Source: Isoperla grammatica
Lineage: Eukaryota > Arthropoda > Insecta > Plecoptera > Perlodidae
Direction: 5' to 3'
Assembly: GCA_945910005.1 (NCBI GenBank)
Contig: OX246745.1
Span: forward strand, 39,336,419 to 39,400,418
Length of the DNA: 64,000 nucleotides
Every line of letters starts with the position of its first letter. Positions within the stretch are counted from its first letter, which is position 1. The notes below the pieces were generated by a model. That model made no database searches, was not told the DNA's origin, and saw only the letters and a list, made by a program, of their open reading frames with translations. Both the position numbers and the translations under genes were made by a program. Of the stretch, positions 55,627-64,000 are shown one piece after another.

Positions 55627-56061
55627 AGAAAACGTGTCGGCCGTGTTGCCGTGAAAGGTTTAAGGGATACCGGGACATTGTTGCAGCGTGCAGGTAGATG
55701 TAAGAAGCGTCGGGTCTGCTCCGAGGGCCGCAAGAAGATGTCGCGAAGCCGGAAGACCGGGAGGACGACGAGGATCTACCGACGACGCAACCGCCACAAC
55801 AGCGACTACGAGACGGACGACACCTCGACGACAACCGACTTCGAGCTGCCGCGGAAACGACGCAAGCCGGCGAAGCAGAAGGGGTCGACCAGGTCTTGTA
55901 TCTGCGGTATGAAACACCGCGACCCCAGGGATAAAGCGCCGCCGTTGAGGAGGAAGAACAAGAGGAAAGCGGTTCGCAAACGTTCCAGAGAAGAGGATTA
56001 TGACAGCGATACGACCTCCATGAGCTCGTCCACGTCGTATGATTCAACGGGGACAGAATAA
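55627..56061 (+). CDS. HMG-box nuclear protein, last exon: basic Arg/Lys/Ser tail
   Basis: Acceptor GGTCCAG precedes RKRVGRVAVKGLRDTGTL (phase 0, agreeing with 55048). The exon encodes 144 residues, extremely rich in Arg/Lys with scattered Cys: RCKKRRVCSEGRKKMSRSR, RIYRRRNRHNSDYETDD, SCICGMKHRDPRDKAPP, then KRSREEDYDSDTTSMSS and the end SYDSTGTE. HMG box plus Arg-rich, Cys-containing, Ser/Tyr/Asp-phosphosite-like tail resembles protamine-like sperm nuclear proteins; function is inferred. The C-terminal coding part and 3' UTR are duplicated downstream (56210-56457). ATTAAA at 56180 may serve as poly(A) signal. Confidence 0.72.
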   Translation, partial: RKRVGRVAVKGLRDTGTLLQRAGRCKKRRVCSEGRKKMSRSRKTGRTTRIYRRRNRHNSDYETDDTSTTTDFELPRKRRKPAKQKGSTRSCICGMKHRDPRDKAPPLRRKNKRKAVRKRSREEDYDSDTTSMSSSTSYDSTGTE

Positions 56062-56207
56062 CCAATGTTGTTATCGTAGTGCTGTCTAGTCATTTGTATA
56101 TTTGATAGCTTCTCGTTATAATAATCTAGGAAAATTTAAATTGTTTTCGATGTTATTGTTAAATTTTATTGAAACCGTTATTAAAAAGCTCATTAATAGT
56201 TTCGTTA
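55960..56207 (+). repeat. 250-bp tandem duplication, copy 1 (end of CDS + 3' UTR)
   Basis: AAGAGGAAAGCGGTTCGCAA through GTTTCGTTA; repeated with 250-bp offset at 56210-56457 with only about 6 differences. It includes the last 33 codons and the stop. Confidence 0.95.
56180..56185 (+). terminator. ATTAAA poly(A)-signal variant of HMG gene
   Basis: ATTAAA about 120 bp after the stop; duplicated at 56430. No AATAAA is nearer. Confidence 0.35.
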
Positions 56208-56209
56208 AG

Positions 56210-56457
56210 AAGAGGAAAGCGGTTCGCAAACGCTCCAGAGAAGAGGATTATGACAGCGATACGACCTCCATGAGCTCGACCACGTCGTATGATTCAACGG
56301 GGACAGAATAACCAATGTTGTTATCGAAGTGCTGTCTAGTCATTTGTATATTTGATAGCTTCTCGTTATAATAATCTAGGCCAATTTTAATTGTTTTCGA
56401 TGTTATTGTTAAATTTTATTGAAACCGTTATTAAAAAGCTCATTAATAGTTTCGTTA
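56210..56457 (+). pseudogene. 250-bp tandem duplication, copy 2 (orphan 3' coding end)
   Basis: Repeats the codons for KRKAVRKRSREEDYDSD...SYDSTGTE plus UTR. No acceptor or start precedes it; read from the first copy it lies beyond the stop. One residue differs (Ser to Thr in the SST/STT run). A second ATTAAA lies at 56430. It could only be used as an alternative terminal exon. Confidence 0.75.
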
Positions 56458-57576
56458 TTATACGTTATTTAAATTTATATCTGTTTTTGAAGATCAGATG
56501 AGGTCAAATAAGGATTGAAGACATTATGTTAGAGTAAGAAAATGAATGGAGCAAATAAGGCAGAGTAGGTATTAATAGTATCGGCATGTGAAAGGGATAA
56601 TTCATAATTGTAATTTTTCGTGGGAATACCCGTTATAGGGTAGACACCAGCTTGACCTGATGTATCCCTCTTCAGGTGAATACCTAGGTTATTAGGCTGT
56701 TAAGTTTAGATAGTTGGGAAAGAATGTCCGAGGGCCATTTCCCAGCATTCGCCTTTACGACTGAGAAAAACCTCGGGGAAAAATTCAAGTCAGGACTACC
56801 GCGGTGGCCGGAATCGAACCGGCAACCTCCCGAATTAGAGCCTCACGTCTTACCGCTGAGTCTCCTCTATCGGTGTGAAAAGGGTGTCAGGAAGAGGAAG
56901 AGGGTAACAAGAAGATTGAGGAGAAAAATGTTTGAATGTAGCTTCAAGGTAGACAGACAAAGACAGCGATGACAGGACAGTGTGAAGAAGAGTGTGGAAC
57001 AGAACAGCGAGGAGGAGACTGGAACGTGGTGGAAAGCTGAGAAGTGGAGAGATCTAGTTTCCATGCCAACTCAACGTAGATTAGTACGTAGTTATCAAGA
57101 GCAGCTGAGGGAGAACGTATGGCAGGTAGAGTGCTCTGTGAGCGATGACGTTCAGTTTACCTATTTTATCTAGCTCAGCTTCTGTTAAATGCTCCAAATC
57201 TTATATGCCTAATATATTATTTACAGTAATTTTTATTATTGACATACTTAAGCACTTAAAACTTAATTATTAATGAGTGTTATGTAATTAAAATAACAAT
57301 CAGCCAAAGAATCCAGAAAACAACTGAAACCTAGTACAATGGTTGACGGAATAACACAGTCCACAACACTCTTCGCGTGCGGGTAAGGTTAAGCCGTCCT
57401 ACAGCCATCCGTATTCCCACGGCATCATTATTTCATGCGTCAAGTGAGGGGCATACTGACATTTGTGTGGGTGTGAACGCTCACAGCGCTGCTGTCATAC
57501 GGTCTCCCAATGATACCGTATTATTGTTATCTAAAATGAAAACGATGCCGCATGGTTACACTGTGGTTTAACTCAC
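56458..57576. other. Intergenic stretch between HMG and THSD7-like genes
   Basis: Convergent genes flank it. Apart from the tRNA-like SINE at 56725-56870 no feature is recognised. Confidence 0.4.
56725..56870 (-). repeat. tRNA-derived SINE
   Basis: On -: GAGACTCAGCGGTAAGACGT (A-box region), GGCTCTAATTCGGGAGG, then B box GGTTCGATTCC in a T-arm hairpin GCCGG...CCGGC, followed by an unrelated body. Not a functional tRNA. Confidence 0.55.
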
Positions 57577-57775
57577 CAATCAGCTGCCTCGTCTGTGTGC
57601 GCTGTTGGCACGCCTGCTTGCACGGCGTCCAGTCTGACCAACCGGACACGACGCACGGCAGTTTGCAGTCGACGAAGCAGGATTGCCACTGTGCGGGCGC
57701 CTTTTCCCCCAGATGCTCCAGACAAAGTCCGGGACTGACCCTGGGCCCCCCGTTGGTTGCGGTAACACCAGACTC
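57577..57775 (-). CDS. Thrombospondin type-1 repeat protein (THSD7-like), exon B
   Basis: Read on -: GVWCYRNQRG in the entry frame, then after a G6 run in the +1-shifted frame LCLEHLGEKAPAQWQSCF, VDCKLPCVVSGWSDWTPC, KQACQQRTQTRQLIG before GTGAGT (57571-57576). CxxxCxLPC..S.WS.W.PC...C is the TSP1 layout of THSD7-type extracellular proteins. Entry is phase 1, matching the donor of the exon at 58587. A 1-bp excess in the GGGGGG run breaks the frame; it may be a base-calling error or a true lesion. A SINE sits at the acceptor. Confidence 0.65.
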
Positions 57776-57787
57776 CTGCGGACATGG

Positions 57788-57966
57788 GTGATGATGATAA
57801 TATTTGGGGTTTAACGTCCCATATTTTTGCAACGAGGCTAATCGAGACGATGAGTGGGTGATTATGAGAATGAAAAAACGCCGCCCAAGCCAGGATTCGA
57901 ACCTGGAACGCAAAGACCGCGGTTTACTAGACCAACGTTTAATCGACCTCGGCCAACTGCGCCGGC
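57788..57966 (-). repeat. tRNA-Thr-derived SINE at a splice acceptor
   Basis: On -: GCCGGCGCAGTTGGCCGAGG, anticodon arm GGTCTAGTAAACC (anticodon AGT), B box GGTTCGAATCC, tail AACCCCAAATATTATCATCA. Direct repeats CTGCGGACAY (57776-57785 and 57971-57980) flank it and contain the CAG acceptor of the THSD7-like exon, so the acceptor is present on both sides. Confidence 0.85.
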
Positions 57967-58137
57967 GTTGCTGCGGACACGGGACCATCACATTATACAC
58001 AGACTGGTCGAGGGGGAGAAGCCAGGCGAAAGGAAGACCACGTCCCCCTCTCCCATTTCCACCCCTTTATGTCTTGTCCCTTTCCTACAAATATCCCCCG
58101 ACATGATTATAGTTGCCGACTATTCGTTAAACCACAA

Positions 58138-58139
58138 AT

Positions 58140-58189
<50 letters not shown>

Positions 58190-58190
58190 C
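58138..58190 (+). repeat. (AATC)n retroposon tail
   Basis: About 13 AATC units after GTTGCCGACTATTCGTTAAA; the 3' end of a truncated retroposon. Confidence 0.8.
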
Positions 58191-58280
58191 AGAATAATAT
58201 CATGTAATAGGGTGCTCGGGAGTGCGTCGGTTGTTACAAAAACAAACACAAAAAAGACATCTGAGTGGACAGGCCTTTAA

Positions 58281-58565
58281 ACCGCATCCACATAAACGAC
58301 AAGTGAATATTGACTATGGACTACAACCCCCCGTAATTATTTCTTAGTCAAGAGACAAAACCAACAAGACTCCTTTCATTGGCTGCGAATGAGAGTTCTG
58401 CGCGCTGATTGGCTGTGACTAAGACTTGACCAAGGAATTGAAATATTTTCAATTCGATAGTAAATAATCAATAACTAATAGTCAAAAGTAAAATTGTGTG
58501 AACGTCAGCACGTATGGTTCAAATCGCTTAATCAATAGTCAATAGTCATTTATGTGAACCGGCTC
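58281..58565. mobile_element. TTAA-flanked MITE
   Basis: TTAA at 58277-58280 and 58566-58569. Imperfect inverted ends ACCGCATCCACATAAACGAC and (reverse complement) GAGCCGGTTCACATAAATGA, followed by TATTGACTAT on both sides. It lies 21 bp from the THSD7-like donor site. Confidence 0.6.
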
Positions 58566-58586
58566 TTAAACCAGTATGATGCCCAC

Positions 58587-58744
58587 CTCTCGTCCGGTAT
58601 CCCATGCCGCAGTCGGTGCCGGCGGTAGCTAACAGTCCGACCACTCGCCCAGGCCCCACAGGAAGTGTTTACATCGCGCGGCAGAGAGCGGGCAGGGGCG
58701 CAGCTCCTCGCTGGGGGGGCATTCGCGCAGCCCCCAGTCGGCCA
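58587..58744 (-). CDS. Thrombospondin type-1 repeat protein (THSD7-like), exon A
   Basis: On -: ADWGLRECPPSEELRPCPLS, AARCKHFLWGLGEWSDC, then a frame change and TAGTDCGMGYRTR before GTGGGC (58581-58586). W-S-x-C...C-G-x-G-x-R-x-R is the TSP1 core, and the RPCPL and EWS spacing fits THSD7. A 1-bp deletion after the WSDC codon makes TAG. It exits in phase 1, matching the next exon at 57775. The acceptor (CAG at 58745-58747) is weakly supported. Upstream exons would lie beyond the 78-bp minisatellite. Confidence 0.6.
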
Positions 58745-58759
58745 CTGGACTACCACGCG

Positions 58760-61700
58760 GTGTCTGGTCTGAGTCGGCGTCACCTCGCCGTCCCGCACCT
58801 CGGAGCTGGCGTCTGAAACACGGAGGCTACTTGTTGACATCAACAGGTGTCTGTGCGTCACCTCGCCGTCCCGCACCTCGGAGCTGGCGTCTGAAACACG
58901 GAGGCTACTTGCTGACATCAACAGGTGTCTGGTCTGAGTCGGCGTCACCTTGCCGTCCCGCACCTCGGAGCTGGCGTCTGAAACACGGAGGCTACTTGTT
59001 GACATCAACAGGTGTCTGTGCGTCACCTCGCCGTCCCGCACCTCTGAGCTGGCGTCTGAAACACGGAGGCTACTTGTTGACATCAACAGGTGTCTGTGCG
59101 TCACCTCGCCGTCCCGCACCTCAGAGCTGGCGTCTGAAACACGGAGGCTACTTGTTGACATCAACAGGTGTCTGTGCGTCACCTCGCCGTCCCGCACCTC
59201 AGAGCTGGCGTCTGAAACACGGAGGCTACTTGTTGACATCAACAGGTGTCTGTGCGTCACCTCACCGTCCCGCACCTCGGAGCTGGCGTCTGAAACACGG
59301 AGGCTACTTGTTGACATCAACAGGTGTCTGTGCGTCACATCGCCGTCCCGCACCTCAGAGCTGGCGTCTGAAACACGGAGGCTACTTGTTGACATCAACA
59401 GGTGTCTGGTCTGCGTCACCTCACCGTCCCGCACCTCGGAGCTGGCGTCTGAAACACGGAGGCTACTTGTTGACATCAACAGGTGTCTGTGCGTCACCTC
59501 GCCGTCCCGCACCTCAGAGCTGGCGTCTGAAACACGGAGGCTACTTGTTGACATCAACAGGTGTCTGTGCGTCACCTCGCCGTTCCGCACCTCGGAGCTG
59601 GCGACTGAAACACGAAGGCTACTTGTTGACATCAACAGGTGTCTGTGCGTCACCTCACCGTCCCGCACCTCAGAGCTGGCGTCTGAAACACGGAGGCTAC
59701 TTGTTGACATCAACAGGTGTCGGCGTCACCTCGCCGTCCCGCACCTCGGAGCTGGCGTCCGAAACACGGAGGCTACTTGTTGACATCAACAAGTGTCTGT
59801 GCGTCACCTCGCCGTCCCGCACCTCGGAGCTGGCGTCCGAAACACGGAGGCTACTTGTTGACATCAACAAGTGTCTGTGCGTCACCTCACCGTCCCGCAC
59901 CTCGGAGCTGGCGTCTGAAACACGGAGGCTACTTGTTGACATCAACAGGTGTCTGTGCGTCACCCCGCCGTCCCGCTCCTCGGAGCTGGCGTCTGAAACA
60001 CGGAGGCTACTTATTGACATCAACAGGTGTCTGTGCGTCACCTAACCGTCTTGCACCTCGGAGCTGGCGTCTGAAACACGGAGGCTACTTGTTGGCATCA
60101 ACAGGTGTCTGTGCGTCACCTCACCGTCCCGCACCTCGGAGCTGGCGTCTGAAACACGGAGGCTACTTGTTGACATCAACAGGTGTCTGTGCGTCACCTC
60201 GCTGTCCCGCACCTCGGAGCTGGCGTCTGAAACACGGAGGCTACTTGTTGACATCAACAGGTGTCGGCGTCACCTCGCCGTCCCGCACCTCGGAGCTGGC
60301 GTCTGAAACACGGAGGCTACTTGTTGACATCAACAGGTGTCTGGACTGCGTAGGCGTCACTCGCCGTCCCGCACCTCGGAGCTGGCCTCTAAAACACGGA
60401 GGCTACTTGTTGACATCAACAGGTGTCTGTGCGTCACCTCACCGTCCCGCACCTCGGAGCTGGCGTCTGAAACACGGAGGCTACTTGTTGACATCAACAG
60501 GTGTCTGGTCTGCGTCGGCGTCACCTCACCGTCCCGCACCTCGGAGCTGGCGACTGAAACACGGAGGCTTTTTGTTGACATCAACAAGTGTCTGGTCTGC
60601 GTCACTTCGCCGTCCCGCACCTCGGAGCTGGCGTCTGAAACACGGAGGCTACGTGTTGACATCAACAGGTGTCTGTGCGTCACCTCACCGTCCCGCACCT
60701 CGGAGCTGGCGTCTGAAACACGGAGGCTACTTGTTGACATCAACAGGTGTCTGTGCGTCACCTCGCCGTCCCGCACCTCGGAGCTGGCGTCTGAAACACG
60801 GAGGCTACTTGTTGACATCAACAGGTGTCTGTGCGTCACCTCGCAGTCCCGCACCTCGGAGCTGGCGTCTGAAACACGGAGGCTACTTGTTGACATCAAA
60901 AGGTGTCGGCGTCACCTCGCCGTCCCGCACCTCGGAGCTGGCGTCTGAAACACGGAGGCTACTTGTTGACATCAACAGGTGTCTGTGCGTCACCTCACCG
61001 TCCCGCACCTCGGAGCTGGCGTCTGAAACACGGAGGCTACTTGTTGACATCAACAGGTGTCGGCGTCACCTCGCCGTCCCGCACCTCGGAGCCGGCGTCT
61101 GAAACACGGAGGCTCCTTGTTGACATCAACAGGTGTCTGTGCGTCACCTCGCCGTCCCGCACCTCAGAGCTGGCGTCTGAAACACGGAGGCTACTTGTTG
61201 ACATCAACAGGTGTCTGTGCGTCACCTCACCGTCCCGCACCTCGGAGCTGGCGTCTGAAACACGAAGGCTACTAGTTGACATCAACAGGTGTCTGTGCGG
61301 GTACCTCGCCGTCCCGCACCTCGGAGCTGGCGTCTGAAACACGGAGGCTACTTGTTGACATCAACAGGTGTCTGTGCGTCACCTCACCGTCCCGCAATTC
61401 GGAGCTGGCGTCTGAAACACGGAGGCTACTTGTTGACATCAACAGGTGTCTGTGCGTCACCTCACCGTCCCGCACCTCAGAGCTGGCATCTGAAACACGG
61501 AGGCTACTTGTTGACATCAACAGGTGTCTGGACTGCGTAGGCGTCACTCGCCGTCCCGCACCTCGGAGCTGGCGTCTGAAACACGGAGGCTACTTGTTGA
61601 CATCAACAGGTGTCTGGTCTGCGTCGGCGTCACCTCGCCGTCCCGCACCTCGGAGCTGGCGTCTGAAACACGGAGGCTACTTGTTGACATCAACAGGTGT

Positions 61701-64000
61701 CTGGTCTGCGTCGGCGTCACCTCGCCGTCCCGCACCTCGGAGCTGGCGTCTGAAACACGGAGGCTACTTGTTGACATCAACAAGTGTCTGGTCTGCGTCA
61801 CTTCGCCGTCCCGCACCTCGGAGCTGGCGTCTGAAACACGGAGGCTACTTGTTGACATAAACAGGTGTCTGTGCGTCACCTCGCCGTCCCGCACCCCGGA
61901 GCTGGCGTCTGAAACACGGAGGCTACTTGTTGACATCAACAGGTGTCTGTGCATCACCTCGCTGTCCCCAACCTCAGAGCTGGCGTCTGAAACACGGAGG
62001 CTACTTGTTGACATCAAAAGGTGTCTGTGCGTCACCTCGCCGTCCCGCACCTCGGAGCTGGCGACTAAAACACGGAGGCTTTTTGTTGACATCAACAAGT
62101 GTCTGGTCTGCGTCACTTCGCCGTCCCGCACCTCAGAGCTGGCGTCTGAAACACGGAGGCTACTTGTTGACATCAACAGGTGTCGGCGTCACCTCACCGT
62201 CCCGAACCTCGGAGCTGGCGTCTGAAACACGGAGGCTACTTGTTGACATCAACAGGTGTCGGCGTCACCTCGCCGTTCCGCACCTCGGAGCTGGCGTCTG
62301 AAACACGGAGGCTACTTGTTGACATCAACAGGTGTCTGTGCGTCACCTCGCCGTCCCGCACCTCGGAGCTGGCGTCTGAAACACGGAGGCTACTTGTTGA
62401 CATCAACAGGTGTCGGCGTAACCTCGCCGTCGTGCACCTCGGAGCTAGCGTCTGAAACACGGAGGCTACTTGTTGACATCAACAGGTGTCGGCGTCACCT
62501 CGCCGTCCCGCACCTCGGAGCTGGCTTCTGAAACACGGAAGCTACTTGTTGACATCAACAAGTGTCTGGTCTGCGTCACCTCACCGTCCCGCACCTCGGA
62601 GCTGGCGTCTGAAACACGGAGGCTACTTGTTGACATCAACAGGTATCTGTGCGTCACCTCGCCGTCCCGCACCTCGAAGCTGGCGTCTGAAACACGGAGG
62701 CTACTTGTTGACATAAACAGGTGTCTGTGCGTCACCTCGCCATCCCGCACCTCGGAGCTGGCGTCTGAAACACGGAGGCTACTTGTTGACATCAACAGGT
62801 GTCTGTGCGTCACCTCGCCGTCCCGCACCTCGGAGCTGGCGTCTGAAACACGGAGGCTACTTGTTGACATCAACAGGTGTCGGCGTCACCTCGCCGTCCC
62901 GCACCTCGGAGCTGGCGTCTGAAACACGGAGGCTACTTGTTGACATCAACAGGTGTCGGCGTCACCTCGCCGTCCCGCACCTCGGAGCTGGCGTCTGAAA
63001 CACGGAGGCTACTTGTTGACATCAACAGCTGTCTGTGCGTCACCTCGCTGTCCCGCACCTCGGAGCTGGCGTCTGAAACACGGAGGCTACTTGTTGACAT
63101 CAACAGGTGTCTGTGCGTCACCTCGCCGTCCCGCACCTCGGAGCTGGCGTCTGAAGCACGGAGGCTACTTGTTGACATCAACAGGTGTCTGGTCTGCGTC
63201 ACCTCACCGTCCCGCACCTCGGAGCTGGCGTCTGAAACACGGAGGCTACTTGTTGACATCAACAGGTGTCTGTGCGTCACCTCGCCGTCCCGCATCTCGA
63301 AGCTGGCGTCTGAAACACGGAGGCTACTTGTTGACATCAACAGGTGTCTGTGCGTCACCTCGCCGTCCCGCACCTCGGAGCTGGCGTCTGAAACACGGAG
63401 GCTACTTGTTGACATCAACAGGTGTCTGTGCGTCACCTCGCAGTCCCGCACCTCGGAGCTGGCGTCTGAAACACGGAGGCTACTTGTTGACATCAACAGG
63501 TGTCGGCGTCAACACGCCGTCCCGCACCTCGGAGCTGGCGTCTGAAACACGGAGGCTACTTGTTGACATCAACAGGTGTCTGTGCGTCACCTCGCCGTCC
63601 CGCACCTCGGAGCTGGCTTCTGAAACACGGAGGCTACTTGTTGACATCAACAGGTGTCGGCGTCACCACGCAGTCCCGCACCTCGGAGCTGGCGTCTGAA
63701 ACACGGAGGCTACTTGTTGACATCAACAGGTGTCTGTGCGTCACCTCGCCGTCCCGCACCTCGGAGCTGGCGTCTGAAACACTGAGGCTACTTGTTGACA
63801 TAAACAGTTGTCTGTCTGTCACCTCGCCGTCCCGCACCTCGGAGCTGGCGTCTGAAACACGGAGGCTACTTGTTGACATCAACAGGTGTCTGTGCGTCAC
63901 CTCGCCGTCCCGCACCTCGGAGCTGGCGTCTGAAACACGGAGGCTACTTGTTGACATCAACAGGTGTCTGTGCGTCACCTCACCGTCCCGCACCTCGGAG
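58760..64000. repeat. 78-bp minisatellite, ~67 copies, runs off window
   Basis: The unit contains GGCGTCTGAAACACGGAGGC, TACTTGTTGACATCAACAGG and TCACCTCGCCGTCCCGCACC. Length variants of 78, 76, 81, 86 and 87 bp arise at the TGTCTG...CGTCACC junction. It has no stop in several frames on both strands, so long frames appear (26-residue repeats such as RLLVDINRCLCVTSPSRTSE), but the 76- and 86-bp units shift frame repeatedly. It lies in the presumed intron upstream (on -) of the THSD7-like exon at 58744. Confidence 0.95.

Noticed and set aside
57788..57966. Possible functional tRNA-Thr
   Set aside because: The acceptor stem is not closed and the sequence continues into a repetitive body shared with another copy, so it is a SINE.
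58831..61102. Long open frames (up to 461 codons) in the 78-bp array, on both strands
   Set aside because: They follow from a stop-free 78-bp unit; 76- and 86-bp variants shift the frame and all frames are equally open, so no protein is supported.

Overview
The window is animal nuclear DNA: split genes with GT-AG introns, many transposons of several classes, and minisatellites. No operons, bacterial genes or CRISPR arrays are visible. The protein families point to an invertebrate (a DREF-like TATCGATA promoter, an MST/HMG-type box, Tigger, Gypsy and hAT elements), but I cannot name the species.

Four host genes can be supported. (1) The last three coding exons of a palmitoyltransferase of the ZDHHC17/HIP14 type lie on + at 4906-10190, and an apparently intact Tigger/pogo transposon sits in one of its introns. 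(2) An HMG-box gene with a very basic, Arg/Lys/Cys-containing tail lies on + with exons at 52705-56061. It resembles male-specific HMG-box nuclear proteins. A short phase-compatible first coding exon occurs three times upstream (33924, 42498, 45390) inside a repeated cassette, and it may be this gene's 5' end. (3) A THAP-domain first exon lies on - (51123-51860), split by a hAT MITE. (4) Two exons of a thrombospondin-type-1 protein, THSD7-like, lie on - (57577-58744), each with an apparent 1-bp frameshift.

Layout: 1-4115, a decayed non-LTR retrotransposon interrupted by a 1.96-kb TTAA-flanked inverted-repeat element. 4180-10190, the ZDHHC17 3' end with Tigger. 10191-24712, gene-poor DNA with nested hAT elements, inverted-repeat elements and a 127-bp minisatellite. 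24713-26826, three unrelated minisatellites (50, 91 and 79 bp) end to end. 26827-31650, a disabled Gypsy element on -. 31651-48120, a tandem array of a promoter/first-exon cassette (one partial and three fuller copies), each carrying different insertions, including a 6.45-kb composite element. 48121-52430, mostly featureless apart from the THAP exon. 52431-56460, the HMG gene with LINE, MITE and GC-rich hAT insertions in its introns and a duplicated 3' end. 56460-58745, SINEs and the THSD7-like exons. 58760-64000, a 78-bp minisatellite that runs off the window.

The strongest candidate for something undescribed is the repeated first-exon cassette combined with the HMG-box/basic-tail gene. The link between the two is inferred from strand, order and splice phase only.
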